A stretch of 64,000 nucleotides of DNA, taken from positions 1 to 64,000 of the forward strand of contig CAISLN010000002.1 in NCBI GenBank assembly GCA_903886275.1, given 5' to 3'. Numbering within the stretch: position 1 is the first letter of the stretch; the number at the start of each line of letters is the position of its first letter. The position numbers and the translations under genes were made by a program. Shown one piece after another: positions 35,294 through 44,345 of this stretch. Source of the DNA: an uncultured beta proteobacterium (GTDB taxonomy: Bacteria; Pseudomonadota; Gammaproteobacteria; Burkholderiales; Burkholderiaceae_C). The notes beneath the pieces were generated by a model, which was not told where the DNA came from, made no database searches, and saw only the letters and a list, made by a program, of their open reading frames with translations.

Positions 35294-37348
35294 TTAGTCG
35301 AAGTTGCGAGCGGGAGGACGCTTCTTGGCATCGCGGGGCACAAACACCTTGCCACCGTTGCCGGGCTTGGCAAAGGCAGGCTTGGCGCCACGCGGCGCGC
35401 CGAAGTCACCACGGGGAGCGCCGAAGTCCTTGCGGGGACCGAAGTCACCACGCGGAGCACCGAAATCACCGCGGGGTGCATCACCACGAGGGGCGAAATC
35501 ACCACGGGGGGGACGGCTGTCGCCTCGGGGAGCAAAGTCGCCGCGTGGAGCGTCACCACGGGGAGCGAAATCACCACGGGGGGGACGGCTGTCGCCTCGG
35601 GGAGCGAAGTCACCACGAGGGGCGAAATCACCGCGGGGTGCGTCACCACGGGGAGCGAAATCACCACGTGGGGGACGGCTGTCGCCACGCGGAGCAAAGT
35701 CACCACGGGGGGCGAAGTCGCCACGCGGTGCGTCACCACGGGGAGCGAAGTCGCCGCGCGGTGCAGGTGCACCCTGTTGCGCGAAGCGGTCGTTGAAACC
35801 GCCCTTGCGTTCGTAACTAAAGCCTTCACGCGGGCTGGAGAACTTGCGGTCACGTCCGCCACCACCACCACCGCCGTTGCCTTCAAAGCGTCCACGGCCG
35901 CCGAAGCTGCTGGGAGCACGGGCATCGGGCTGGCGCTGTTGCGGCTCCATGCCTGGCACCACTTCGGCCTTGATCGGCTGGCGGGTATAGGCTTCGATGT
36001 CGAAAATCTTGCGGCGGTCACGCATTTCGGCGAAGGTGATGGCAAGGCCATCGCGTCCGGCGCGGCCGGTACGTCCAATGCGGTGGGTGTAATCCTCAGC
36101 CTTCATGGGAAGACCGAAGTTGAACACGTGGCTGATGGTGGGCACGTCAATACCGCGTGCGGCCACATCGGTTGCCACCAGGATTTGCACCTGGCCTTGG
36201 CGCAGGGCCATCAGGCGGCGGTTGCGCAGACCCTGGCTCAAGGCACCGTGCAGTGCCACGGCCGAGAAGCCTTCTTGTTGCAGGTCGTTGGCCAAGCCGT
36301 CGCACTCGATCTGGGTGCTGGCAAACACAATGGCTTGGTTGATCGTGGTGTCACGCAGCCAGTGGTCCAGCAGCTTGCGCTTGTGCTGGGCGTTGTCGGC
36401 CCAGAACAGCACTTGCTTGATGTTGACGTGCTTTTCTTGCGGGTTGTCGATGGTCACGCGCTGGGGTTCGCGCATCACGCGGGCAGCGAGTTGCTGAATG
36501 CGCGGCGCAAACGTTGCGCTGAACATCATGGTCTGCTTGCGGTCGATGGTGAGTTGGTTGATTTCGGCCAGGTCGTCCGAAAAGCCCAGATCCAACATGC
36601 GGTCGGCTTCGTCCACCACCAGGAATTGCACCTGGTCGAGCTTGATTTGCTGCGAGCGTTGCAGATCCAGCAGACGCCCAGGGGTAGCCACTACCAGATC
36701 GGCATTTTGCAGCTTGGCGATTTGCAGTTGGTAAGGCATACCGCCCACGATGTTGGCAACGCGCAGGCCGCGGCAATGCTGCACCAGGTCGATGGCGTCA
36801 TGGGCCACCTGTTGTGCCAGTTCGCGGGTCGGGCAAACGATCAGGGCGCCGGGAGTGGCGGCCTTGAAGTTGCGCTGGCTGGTCGGGTCCTTGCGCTTGG
36901 GGCGCTTGGGTGCGGGCTGACCGGCTTCCACAGCGGCAGCGCAGGCGGCTTCGAACTCTTCGCGCTCGGCGACCTCAGCAGCGGCCTGTTGTGCCAGCAG
37001 GGTGTGCAGCACGGGCAGCAGGAAGGCGGCGGTCTTGCCGCTACCGGTCTGGCTGGAAACCATCAAGTCGATGTAGCCGGCCTTTTGGCCGTCCACTGCC
37101 TTGGGCAGAGCCAAGGGAATGGTCTTGAGCTGAACGGTGGTGGGTTGGGTGTAACCCAGGTCCTTCACCGCCATCACCAGTTCGCGGGCCAGGCCCAGTT
37201 CCACAAATCCGTTGGGGACTTCGGGCGCATCGGCCACCACTTCAGCGACTTCTTCTACGGAAGAAGCGGCCTCAAGATTGGCATCCAGGGGAGCGGAAAA
37301 ATTTTCGACAGGCGCGAATTCGCCCGTCACTTCAAAAGTGTCAGTCAT
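35294..37348 (-). CDS. DEAD-box ATP-dependent RNA helicase with an RGD-repeat tail
   Basis: A 684-residue RNA helicase. Motifs: Q-motif in GYTQPTTVQLKTIPLAL, Walker A VSSQTGSGKTAAF, PTRELAQQ, TPGRLLDL, VVDEADRMLDLGF, MFSATF, VATDVAARGIDVP and HRIGRTGRAGRDG. Between Walker A and PTREL there is an acidic then basic insert of about 60 residues (AAEVAEREEFEAACAAAVEA and PKRPKRKDPTSQ). After about residue 510 comes a low-complexity Gly/Arg/Asp tail with 19 PRGD motifs, which should bind RNA nonspecifically and may drive condensation. It probably acts in ribosome assembly or mRNA turnover. The start is 37348 (MTDTFEV). Close to RhlE/DbpA-like groups, but the exact ortholog is unclear. Confidence 0.93.
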   Translation of the reverse strand: MTDTFEVTGEFAPVENFSAPLDANLEAASSVEEVAEVVADAPEVPNGFVELGLARELVMAVKDLGYTQPTTVQLKTIPLALPKAVDGQKAGYIDLMVSSQTGSGKTAAFLLPVLHTLLAQQAAAEVAEREEFEAACAAAVEAGQPAPKRPKRKDPTSQRNFKAATPGALIVCPTRELAQQVAHDAIDLVQHCRGLRVANIVGGMPYQLQIAKLQNADLVVATPGRLLDLQRSQQIKLDQVQFLVVDEADRMLDLGFSDDLAEINQLTIDRKQTMMFSATFAPRIQQLAARVMREPQRVTIDNPQEKHVNIKQVLFWADNAQHKRKLLDHWLRDTTINQAIVFASTQIECDGLANDLQQEGFSAVALHGALSQGLRNRRLMALRQGQVQILVATDVAARGIDVPTISHVFNFGLPMKAEDYTHRIGRTGRAGRDGLAITFAEMRDRRKIFDIEAYTRQPIKAEVVPGMEPQQRQPDARAPSSFGGRGRFEGNGGGGGGGRDRKFSSPREGFSYERKGGFNDRFAQQGAPAPRGDFAPRGDAPRGDFAPRGDFAPRGDSRPPRGDFAPRGDAPRGDFAPRGDFAPRGDSRPPRGDFAPRGDAPRGDFAPRGDSRPPRGDFAPRGDAPRGDFGAPRGDFGPRKDFGAPRGDFGAPRGAKPAFAKPGNGGKVFVPRDAKKRPPARNFD
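35390..35764 (-). repeat. coding minisatellite: 90-bp tandem repeats encoding PRGD units
   Basis: The helicase tail is built from a 30-residue (90-bp) unit of five PRGD blocks, PRGDFAPRGDAPRGDF then APRGDFAPRGDSRP. Two full units are followed by a 24-residue unit lacking one block and by a degenerate end (APRGDFGPRKDFGAPRGD). Nearly identical DNA copies point to slippage or unequal recombination; all length changes are multiples of three, so the frame is kept. Confidence 0.9.
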
Positions 37349-37387
37349 GGTTTTCTCACACGCAAGCGCCACAGGTTGTGTGGCTGC

Positions 37388-37424
37388 TCCGTTAATGGTT
37401 AAAAAACATCAACCATCAAACGGA
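37388..37424 (-). promoter_or_regulatory. hairpin in the 5' leader of the DEAD-box gene
   Basis: On the minus strand TCCGTT-tga-TGGTT-(10 bases)-AACCA-tt-AACGGA forms a two-part stem about 40 bases before the helicase start. The gap to orn is 261 bases, longer than neighbouring gaps, so a structured leader is plausible. A second inverted repeat GGACCCC / GGGGTCC lies at 37462-37483. Confidence 0.4.
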
Positions 37425-37609
37425 ACCTGCTCTGACCCGCCATTGGGACTCTCAGTGCTTGGGACCCCATGTATTGGGGGTCCGGTGAATGAAGGGAGAT
37501 GTACAAAACGCTACAGCATGTAGCGCAGCCTTCGATTATGGCACGAATTCGGGTTTATACCTAATTCTCATGAAAACCTGATGACACACGGCTGCGACCC
37601 ACAGTACGC

Positions 37610-38176
37610 TCAGAGCTTGAGGAAATGGTCCCGGTAATGCAGCATTTCATCAATCGACTCATGCACATCGGCCATTGCCGTATGGCGCTGCTGCTTTTTG
37701 AAGGCGGCATAGACCTCGGGCTTCCAACGCTTGGCCAGCTCTTTCAAGGTGCTGACGTCCAAATTGCGGTAGTGGAAAAACGCCTCCAGTTTGGGCATGT
37801 ACTTAACCAAAAAGCGACGATCCTGGCCAATGCTGTTGCCGCACATGGGCGTGCCATTGCTTGGGACATATTGGCTCAGGAAGGCGATCAACTGCTCTTG
37901 CGCCTGCTCCTCGCTGATGGTGGAGGCCTTGACCTTGTCAACCAGGCCGCTCTTGCCATGCGTGCCCTTGTTCCAGGCATCCATGCCGCCCAGCAAGGCA
38001 TCGCTTTGGTGGATGGCAAACACCGGGCCCTCCACCCTTACACCCAGATCGGGACTCGTCACAATGACGGCGATTTCGATGATGCGATCACGCTCGGGAT
38101 CGAGCCCGGTCATCTCACAGTCCAGCCAGACCAGGTTTTTGTCGGATTTGCTTAAGGGGGTGTTGGATTCAGCCAT
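37610..38176 (-). CDS. orn: oligoribonuclease
   Basis: A 188-residue DEDDh 3'-5' exonuclease that degrades 2-5 nt RNAs and pGpG to mononucleotides; essential in many proteobacteria. Visible: [20 protein letters not shown] (first Asp/Glu pair), [29 protein letters not shown] and the final [20 protein letters not shown] (His and Asp). Length is normal. Divergent from the M48 protease gene, 36 bases away. Confidence 0.96.
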   Translation of the reverse strand: MAESNTPLSKSDKNLVWLDCEMTGLDPERDRIIEIAVIVTSPDLGVRVEGPVFAIHQSDALLGGMDAWNKGTHGKSGLVDKVKASTISEEQAQEQLIAFLSQYVPSNGTPMCGNSIGQDRRFLVKYMPKLEAFFHYRNLDVSTLKELAKRWKPEVYAAFKKQQRHTAMADVHESIDEMLHYRDHFLKL

Positions 38177-38212
38177 GCGGGGATTGTCGTCTATGGCCTA
38201 AACTCAGCCGCC

Positions 38213-39505
38213 ATGAATGATGAATCCCTCTTTAGCCAACTCTCCCTCGCCATGACGCTGGCCTTTGTGGCCACACTGGTGCTTGGCCTGCTTGTGAAAT
38301 TCTGGCTGGCCACGCGCCAGATCCGCCATGTGGCCCAGCACCGTGGCACGGTGCCCGCCGCCTTTGCCAGCCGTATCACGCTGGAAGCACATCAAAAGGC
38401 GGCCGACTACACGGTAGCAAAGGCCCGCTTTGGCATGCTGGAGCTGGCCTGGGGCGCCGCGCTGATTCTGGCCTGGACCCTGCTGGGCGGCCTGTCCTGG
38501 CTGAACCAGCTTCTGCTGCAGTGGCTGCAACCCGGCCTGGCGCAACAGGTGGCTTTGCTGGCCGCGTTTACCGCCATTGGCACGTTGATCGACTTGCCCT
38601 TTACGCTGTACCAAACCTTTGTGATTGAGCAGCGTTTTGGCTTCAACAAGATCACCCCCAAGCTCTGGCTGCAAGACATGCTGAAGTCCCTGCTGCTGGG
38701 CGTTTTGCTGGGGCTGCCACTCGCCACGCTGGTGGTCTGGATGATGGGTGCCACTGGGACCTACTGGTGGCTGTGGACTTGGGGCGTGTGGATGGGTTTT
38801 AACCTGTTGGCGCTGCTACTCTACCCGACCCTGATTGCACCCTGGTTCAACAAATTCAAACCGCTGGAGAACCCGGAACTCAAAGACCGCGTGACCCAGC
38901 TGATGGCGCGCTGCGGCTTTACCTCCAAGGGCTTTTTTGTCATGGACGGCAGCAAGCGCAGTGCCCACGCCAATGCCTATTTCACCGGCTTTGGCGCCTC
39001 CAAACGGGTGGTGTTTTATGACACGCTGCTGGCCCAACTCTCGCCCGACGAAGTCGATGCGGTGCTGGCCCATGAGCTGGGGCATTTCAAGCACCGCCAC
39101 ATCCTCAAACGCATGGTTTCCCTATTTGCCATGAGCCTGCTGGGTTTTGCAATGCTGGGCTGGCTTGGCAACCAGGCCTGGTTCTACACAGGCCTGGGTG
39201 TGATACCGAATCTGCGCGGTGCCAACGACGCCCTGGCCCTGTTGCTGTTCATGATGGTGCTGCCGCTTTTCAGCACCTTTATCGGACCGCTGTTTGCACA
39301 GATCTCGCGCAAGCACGAGTTTGAGGCCGACGCCTATGCCGTGGCGCAGACCAGCGGTGCCGACCTGTCCTCGGCCCTGCTCAAGCTCTACAAGGACAAT
39401 GCCTCCACGCTCACACCCGACCCGGTGTATGTGAAGTTCTACTACTCGCACCCACCGGCCTCCGAGCGACTGGGGCGCATGCAGGAGGGCGCAGCCCATG
39501 TCTGA
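38213..39505 (+). CDS. M48 family zinc metalloprotease (Ste24/HtpX-like)
   Basis: A 430-residue inner-membrane protease. The zinc site HELGH is at 287-291 (VDAVLAHELGHFKHRH), with the downstream Glu in SRKHEFEADAYAVAQTSGAD. Several helices precede it, including LAMTLAFVATLVLGLLVKFW and LLLGVLLGLPLATLVVWMMG, and more follow. The architecture matches CAAX-protease (Ste24) relatives in bacteria, which deal with misfolded membrane proteins. Its last 8 bases overlap the pterin dehydratase gene, indicating coupled translation. Confidence 0.9.
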   Translation: MNDESLFSQLSLAMTLAFVATLVLGLLVKFWLATRQIRHVAQHRGTVPAAFASRITLEAHQKAADYTVAKARFGMLELAWGAALILAWTLLGGLSWLNQLLLQWLQPGLAQQVALLAAFTAIGTLIDLPFTLYQTFVIEQRFGFNKITPKLWLQDMLKSLLLGVLLGLPLATLVVWMMGATGTYWWLWTWGVWMGFNLLALLLYPTLIAPWFNKFKPLENPELKDRVTQLMARCGFTSKGFFVMDGSKRSAHANAYFTGFGASKRVVFYDTLLAQLSPDEVDAVLAHELGHFKHRHILKRMVSLFAMSLLGFAMLGWLGNQAWFYTGLGVIPNLRGANDALALLLFMMVLPLFSTFIGPLFAQISRKHEFEADAYAVAQTSGADLSSALLKLYKDNASTLTPDPVYVKFYYSHPPASERLGRMQEGAAHV

Positions 39506-39833
39506 CACCACGCCGCCACCCCGTGCACTGCGCCTGGTTCTGAGCGCTACCCAGATCATTGCCGCAATGGCCAAACTAGACGGTTGGAAGCTGCATGGCG
39601 ACGGCGCCGATGTAGCGATTGAAAAGACCTTCGCTTTCAAAAACTTTTTGCGCACCATGGCGTTTGTGAACGCCATCGCTTTTATCGCCGAGCAGCAGGA
39701 CCACCATCCGGAACTGCTGGTGCACTTCAGTAGTTGCAGCGTGCGCTTTAATACGCACGATGTGCAAGGCATCACCGCCACCGACTTTGCCTGCGCCGCC
39801 CTGGTGGATGCGCTGCAAAACCCCACGACTTAA
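39498..39833 (+). CDS. phhB: 4a-hydroxytetrahydrobiopterin dehydratase (pterin-4a-carbinolamine dehydratase)
   Basis: A 111-residue PCD/DCoH family protein that dehydrates 4a-hydroxytetrahydropterin, recycling the cofactor of phenylalanine hydroxylase. Family core: IEKTFAFKNFLRTMAFVNAI, AEQQDHHPELLVHFSSCSVR (the HHPE motif) and THDVQGITATDFACAALVDA. No phenylalanine hydroxylase gene lies in the window, so a molybdopterin-related or general pterin role is also possible. It overlaps the M48 gene and is 15 bases before rsgA. Confidence 0.92.
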   Translation: MSDTTPPPRALRLVLSATQIIAAMAKLDGWKLHGDGADVAIEKTFAFKNFLRTMAFVNAIAFIAEQQDHHPELLVHFSSCSVRFNTHDVQGITATDFACAALVDALQNPTT

Positions 39834-39848
39834 AGAGACGCAAGACCC

Positions 39849-40775
39849 TTGGCAAATCCCTTACTCGAACCCGGACTGGTTGTTGCCGGCCATGGCCGCC
39901 ACGTGCTGGTGGAAACACCCGATGGACGCCGACTCATCTGCCACCCGCGCGGCAAAAAAAGCCAGACCGTGGTGGGCGACCGGGTGCTGTGGCAGGCCAC
40001 TCAGGACGAGGGAACGATAGAAAAAGTGCTGGAGCGGCGCAATTTGTTTTACCGCCAGGATGAGATTCGCACCAAAATGTTCGCCGCCAATCTGGACCAG
40101 GTGCTGGTGCTGATTGCGGCCGAACCTGTGTTCTCGGAAAGCCAGTTGTCACGCGCCCTGATTGCGGCCGAGGCGGAAAAGATCAAGCCCATCATCGCCC
40201 TGAACAAGAGCGACCTGACCGAGCCCTTTGGCCAAGCCTGGGCACGCATGGGCGTGTATCGCGACATGGGCTACACCGTGGTACCTCTGGCACTCAAGCC
40301 CAAAGCAGAGGACATTGCCGCCACCGAACTGGAGGCTCTCCTGCCCCTGTTGCAGGGCAAGACCACGCTGATTCTGGGCCCCTCGGGTTCGGGCAAAAGT
40401 ACCTTTATCAACCGACTGTTACCCGGCGCAAGGGTGCTGACCAACGAGATCTCCACGGCGCTCAATTCTGGCAAGCACACCACCACCAGCACCAGTCTGT
40501 ACTGGGTGGACGAAGCCAAGACTACAGCTGTGATTGACTCGCCCGGCTTTCAGGAATTCGGCCTGAACCACATAGAGCCCATGCACCTGGCCAGCCTGAT
40601 GCCCGACATTAAGGCCCAGGCCGGAGACTGCAAGTTTTACAACTGCAGCCATTTGCACGAGCCAGGTTGTGGCGTGTTGCGCGCCACGCAGGCCGAAGGT
40701 GTGCGCAGCATCAGCGCCAACCGCTTCAAGATCTACGGCGATTTGTTTGCGGAACTATCGCAAAAGCGCTATTAA
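39849..40775 (+). CDS. rsgA: ribosome small-subunit-dependent GTPase A
   Basis: A 308-residue circularly permuted GTPase that checks late 30S maturation. The motif order G4 (ALNKSDL), G1 (LGPSGSGKSTFINRLL) and G3 (DSPGFQEF) confirms the permutation. The N-terminal OB-fold (about 1-75) and the C-terminal zinc module CKFYNCSHLHEPGC are present. The start is TTG at 39849 (MANPLLEPG as translated); no ATG fits the family's N-terminus. Part of an M48-phhB-rsgA run. Confidence 0.94.
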   Translation: MANPLLEPGLVVAGHGRHVLVETPDGRRLICHPRGKKSQTVVGDRVLWQATQDEGTIEKVLERRNLFYRQDEIRTKMFAANLDQVLVLIAAEPVFSESQLSRALIAAEAEKIKPIIALNKSDLTEPFGQAWARMGVYRDMGYTVVPLALKPKAEDIAATELEALLPLLQGKTTLILGPSGSGKSTFINRLLPGARVLTNEISTALNSGKHTTTSTSLYWVDEAKTTAVIDSPGFQEFGLNHIEPMHLASLMPDIKAQAGDCKFYNCSHLHEPGCGVLRATQAEGVRSISANRFKIYGDLFAELSQKRY

Positions 40776-40820
40776 ACCAAGCTCCCACGCGCACTGCGTG
40801 GAGTTGGCGGCTCGATGAAC

Positions 40821-41741
40821 CTAGCCCAGTAAGCGTGCCAGTGACAGCAGCACCAGTATCACCATCCACATTACCACGGTGCGCCAGACCAGGCCTACGA
40901 AGGCGCGCAGATGCACGGCCTGGGGCACTGGACCCTCTTCGCCCTGCTCCGGCTCGCCCAACTGCACATTGATGGCGCCGGCGGTGGCGGCCAGCACCAC
41001 GCCGTCGTTGTCATCGGGGTAGCGCGCTGCGTACTGGCGCCAACTGTCCACCGCCTCCTCAAAGCTGCCGACAAAGGCAAAGCCCAGTGCGGTGAGTCGA
41101 ACCGGCACCCAGTCGGCCAGGAACCAAGCCCGGTTCGCACTGGACTGCAGTGCCCCACTGACCACGGTGCTGGTGGGCTTTAGCGGCCGGTTGGAATAGC
41201 GAGCAACATACTCCGAGATGCGGTAGAACACGGCACCGGCCGGGCCCAAACCCAGCGCAGCAAGCACCGAATACCAGGCCAACACCCCAAACACATGGCG
41301 ATGGGCCGAGAGGGCCGAATACTCGATGACGTGGCGCACAATTTCGCTGCGCGGCAGCTCGCTGGCATCCATGCGCATCCACTCGGCCAACTTCTGGCGT
41401 GCCAGGCCTTCATCGCCACCATACAGGGCGTCGCGGATCAGGGTGAAGTGGTGGCTGAACTGGCGAAAACCCAGGGTGACGTAGAGCACAGCAATGCTCC
41501 AGAACACGGCAGCAATCCAGCCCAGCGACCAGACCAACAACCAGTGCATGCCACAGGCCAGCAGCGACGGCAGCAGCACCGCCATAGCCCAGCTCAACCA
41601 GCCGTGCTGGGGCGTTCCCGCATCAAAATTGCGCACCACCCAGCGCACCCAACCACGATTGGTGTTGTGCACCGGATTCAGTTGCCCCAGGGGTCTGGCC
41701 TGTTCCAACAAAAGCGCAAAAAGAATGGCGATAAAACTCAT
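40821..41741 (-). CDS. CobD/CbiB-family membrane protein
   Basis: A 306-residue inner-membrane protein related to adenosylcobinamide-phosphate synthase. N-terminus MSFIAILFALLLEQARPLGQ; later FYRISEYVARYSNRP and SFEEAVDSWRQYAARYPDDN. Several helices are evident, including the C-terminal VVMWMVILVLLSLARLLG. No cobalamin-synthesis genes lie nearby, and the AmpE/CbiB-like relatives without that context have no assigned function, so B12 synthesis should not be assumed. It converges with rsgA; the 45-base gap contains a short hairpin (CTCCCACGC / GCGTGGAG) without a T-run. Confidence 0.8.
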   Translation of the reverse strand: MSFIAILFALLLEQARPLGQLNPVHNTNRGWVRWVVRNFDAGTPQHGWLSWAMAVLLPSLLACGMHWLLVWSLGWIAAVFWSIAVLYVTLGFRQFSHHFTLIRDALYGGDEGLARQKLAEWMRMDASELPRSEIVRHVIEYSALSAHRHVFGVLAWYSVLAALGLGPAGAVFYRISEYVARYSNRPLKPTSTVVSGALQSSANRAWFLADWVPVRLTALGFAFVGSFEEAVDSWRQYAARYPDDNDGVVLAATAGAINVQLGEPEQGEEGPVPQAVHLRAFVGLVWRTVVMWMVILVLLSLARLLG

Positions 41742-41759
41742 GGAATGATCATACCCAGC

Positions 41760-42434
41760 TCAGTCGAGCAGAAAGCGGTAAAAGTTGCGCAGCATGCCTG
41801 CGGTCGCACCCCATATGAAGCGCTCGGTGGCGCCGTCCATATAGGGCATGGAAAGCCATTTGCGCTGTTCGCCGCCCATGTCTAGCAGATGGTGGCGATG
41901 ATTGGCGGGGTCCATCAAAAAATCAAGCGGCACCTCAAACACATCGGCCACCTCCTGTGCATTGGCTTGCAAACGAAAACCCGGCTTCACCAGCGCCACT
42001 ACCGGCGTCACGATGAAGGCGCTCCCCGTGGTGTAGATCGGCAGCGTGCCTATGACATTCACAAATTTCGGCTCCAGGCCCACCTCTTCCTGTGCCTCGC
42101 GCAGCGCGGTGGCCACCGCATCGGCATCTTCGGGGTCGGCCTTGCCACCGGGAAAAGCGATCTGCCCGGAGTGGCTGTTCATATGCGTGGGGCGCAGCGT
42201 CAGCAGAACGTTCAGGCGCTCTCTTTGCACCAAGGCAATCAACACCGAGGCATGGGCCGGTTCACGCTCCACAAAGCGTGCCTCCTTGCGCAGTTCGGGC
42301 ATCCAGACATGCTGACCAGCAAAGCGCGCGGCGATGGCCTGCGGCTCCAGGCTGGCAGCAGCAGGACGCGGCAGGTTCCGGTCTATGGCCACGACGGGGA
42401 CTTCCCTGGGATCAAACAAAGGCAACGTGGCCAT
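41760..42434 (-). CDS. Nudix hydrolase, CoA pyrophosphatase type
   Basis: A 224-residue Nudix enzyme. The Nudix box is FPGGKADPEDADAVATALRE and AQEEVGL. The extra CoA-pyrophosphatase signature is present upstream as LLTLRPTHMNSHSGQIAFPG. Probable reaction: CoA or oxidised CoA to 3',5'-ADP and 4'-phosphopantetheine. The start at 42434 (MATLPLFD) follows homology; the open frame upstream overlaps rplS antiparallel frames and is not protein-like. It lies downstream of rplS and 18 bases upstream of the CobD/CbiB-like gene on the same strand. Confidence 0.88.
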   Translation of the reverse strand: MATLPLFDPREVPVVAIDRNLPRPAAASLEPQAIAARFAGQHVWMPELRKEARFVEREPAHASVLIALVQRERLNVLLTLRPTHMNSHSGQIAFPGGKADPEDADAVATALREAQEEVGLEPKFVNVIGTLPIYTTGSAFIVTPVVALVKPGFRLQANAQEVADVFEVPLDFLMDPANHRHHLLDMGGEQRKWLSMPYMDGATERFIWGATAGMLRNFYRFLLD

Positions 42435-42516
42435 GGTGGTGTGTGGGTGTGTAAGTCGTAAAAAAACCGCCGCAGTACTGGACTGGGGCGGCCTTTCGAA
42501 AGACTGTATCGCAGAT

Positions 42517-42897
42517 TTATGCGGCCACAACAGCAGTCTTCTTGGCTGGCAGCTTTTCTTTGATACGTGCCGACTTGCCGCTGCGATCGCGCAGGTAGTA
42601 CAGCTTGGCGCGGCGCACGTCACCACGGCGCTTGACTTCGATGCTGGCAATCAGGGGGCTATACAGCTGGAACGTACGTTCTACGCCTTCGCCGCTGGAG
42701 ATCTTGCGCACGATAAAGCCGCTGTTGAGGCCGCGATTGCGCTTGGCAATCACCACACCTTCGTAGGCCTGAACCCGCTTGCGCGTGCCTTCAACCACGT
42801 TGACGTTCACGATGACCGTGTCGCCGGGTGCGAATACGGGAATGACTTTTCCGAGGCGGGCGATTTCTTCCTGCTCGAGTGTTTGGATGAGGTTCAT
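42517..42897 (-). CDS. rplS: 50S ribosomal protein L19
   Basis: A 126-residue ribosomal protein at the 30S-50S interface. N-terminus [20 protein letters not shown]; family core [40 protein letters not shown] and [20 protein letters not shown]. Length is slightly above the usual 115-120 owing to a Lys/Ala tail. AAGGAA precedes the start. Last gene of the rpsP-rimM-trmD-rplS operon, separated from trmD by 92 bases that contain two hairpins. Confidence 0.97.
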   Translation of the reverse strand: MNLIQTLEQEEIARLGKVIPVFAPGDTVIVNVNVVEGTRKRVQAYEGVVIAKRNRGLNSGFIVRKISSGEGVERTFQLYSPLIASIEVKRRGDVRRAKLYYLRDRSGKSARIKEKLPAKKTAVVAA

Positions 42898-42924
42898 GGT
42901 TTCCTTGTGATCTTGGGCGCACCG

Positions 42925-42968
42925 CCATCGGGATTGATGGCAATCATGGCTCCCCACATGGGAGCATG
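42925..42968 (-). promoter_or_regulatory. two consecutive hairpins in the trmD-rplS gap, possible L19 leader
   Basis: GCTCCC-(5)-GGGAGC at 42949-42965 (extendable by CAT/ATG with one bulge) and CCATC-(6)-GATGG at 42925-42940. Neither is followed by a T-run, so they are not terminators. They lie 28 to 71 bases before the rplS start and could modulate L19 translation or mark an internal RNA-processing site. Confidence 0.35.
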
Positions 42969-42989
42969 CCTGGCCGGCCAGAGGATCGG

Positions 42990-43757
42990 TTAGCCCGCGA
43001 TTATAGCAATACCACCCTGGGCAGCCAGGAAGCGCTCGTCTTGCTTGCTCAAGCGCCCGGCCAACCTGGCCTTCTCGAGCAAGTCAGGCCGGTGACGTGC
43101 GGTCAAGGCAAGGCTTTGCTCGCGGCGCCAGCGTTGAATATTCAGATGGTGACCCGACAGCAAGACTTCCGGCACCGCCACGCCGGCCCAATCCTCGGGA
43201 CGGGTGTAATGCGGGCAGTCCAACAAACCGTCGAGCGCGGGGTTAAAGCTGTCTTGGTGGTGGCTCTCGGGGTCGGACAAGACGCCTGGCTGCAGCCTCG
43301 CCACACCGTCAAGCAGGGCCATGGCGGCAATCTCGCCGCCGGACAGCACGAAGTCACCCAGACTGATTTGCAGATCCACATGGGCATCGATAAATCGCTG
43401 GTCCAGTCCTTCGTAGCGACCGCACAGCAGGATGGCGCCAGTGCCGCTGGAAAACTCGCTGACCATGCGGTGGTCCAGCACCCTGCCAATGGGAGAAAAA
43501 AGCACCACAGGGGCCGCCTCTGTGCGCTGCGACCGGATATGCGCCAGCGATTGCACCAGGGGCTCGGCCATCATGACCATTCCGGGGCCACCGCCAAAGG
43601 GACGGTCATCTACGCGGCGGTAGTTGCCGCTGGCAAAGTCGCGTGGGTTGGTGAGTTGCACATCGACCTGTGCACTCTCGTATGCCCGGCGCGTGATGCC
43701 GGCCGTCAAAAAAGGCGCAAACAGTTCGGGAAACAGGGTGACGACGTCAAAGCGCAT
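42990..43757 (-). CDS. trmD: tRNA (guanine-N1-)-methyltransferase
   Basis: A 255-residue SPOUT-class methyltransferase that makes m1G37 in tRNAs, preventing frameshifts. Marks: [40 protein letters not shown], the trefoil-knot SAM site [15 protein letters not shown] and [20 protein letters not shown]. Length is normal. It lies 11 bases after rimM. Confidence 0.97.
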   Translation of the reverse strand: MRFDVVTLFPELFAPFLTAGITRRAYESAQVDVQLTNPRDFASGNYRRVDDRPFGGGPGMVMMAEPLVQSLAHIRSQRTEAAPVVLFSPIGRVLDHRMVSEFSSGTGAILLCGRYEGLDQRFIDAHVDLQISLGDFVLSGGEIAAMALLDGVARLQPGVLSDPESHHQDSFNPALDGLLDCPHYTRPEDWAGVAVPEVLLSGHHLNIQRWRREQSLALTARHRPDLLEKARLAGRLSKQDERFLAAQGGIAIIAG

Positions 43758-43768
43758 GGGCTTCTTGG

Positions 43769-44335
43769 TCAGTAGTCTTTAAGCCAATCCACCCGGATGC
43801 GTCGCGCCTTCAGGTCCACATCGTCCACATAGGCGGAGACAAAGGGAATCATGCGCTCTTGTGGCTTGCTGTCTTCTTCGGTGTATTCCAACACCAGCAC
43901 GGTCTGGGCACCGGTAGAGAGCAATTCTTTGACGACGCCGAGTACCTCGTCCTGGCGGTTGATGACGTCGAGTCCGATCAGGTCTACCCAGTAATACTCG
44001 TCTTTTGCCGCCGCTGGAAAACTCGAACGGGAAACAAAAATGCGGCAACCGCGCAACGCTTCGGCTGCGTTGCGGTCAAGCACATCTTGTGCTGTCGCTA
44101 CGACGGATGAAGAGTGCTCTTTGGCTTCCTTGACGAGCAGACGCGCACAACCTTCAAAGGTCTTTTGACCCCGCTCAGTGGGCAGCAGAAACCAGCTCTT
44201 GGAAGAAAAAAGCGCCTCGGGGTCTGCACTATGGGGCAGCACCTTGAACCAGCCCTTGACACCCCAAGCGTCAGCAATCCTGCCGACCTCAATGGCATCC
44301 ACAGGCATTTCAGCAACTTCGAGTCCAGCAATCAT
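43769..44335 (-). CDS. rimM: ribosome maturation factor RimM
   Basis: A 188-residue 16S-rRNA-processing factor that helps mature the 30S head and binds S19. The N-terminal beta-barrel begins [20 protein letters not shown] in family fashion (here [19 protein letters not shown]), and the PRC-barrel holds [20 protein letters not shown] and [19 protein letters not shown]. The ATG at 44335 is preferred to a TTG three codons earlier that lies inside the terminator tail. It is separated from rpsP by a strong terminator. Confidence 0.94.
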   Translation of the reverse strand: MIAGLEVAEMPVDAIEVGRIADAWGVKGWFKVLPHSADPEALFSSKSWFLLPTERGQKTFEGCARLLVKEAKEHSSSVVATAQDVLDRNAAEALRGCRIFVSRSSFPAAAKDEYYWVDLIGLDVINRQDEVLGVVKELLSTGAQTVLVLEYTEEDSKPQERMIPFVSAYVDDVDLKARRIRVDWLKDY

Positions 44336-44345
44336 GGTGCGCAAT

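Noticed and set aside
35390..35764. Tandem repeats considered as a CRISPR array
   Set aside because: The repeats lie in frame inside the helicase gene, with a unit of 90 bp and no unique spacers.
40821..41741. Adenosylcobinamide-phosphate synthase of B12 synthesis
   Set aside because: Family-level similarity only; no cobalamin genes nearby, so the specific function is not claimed.
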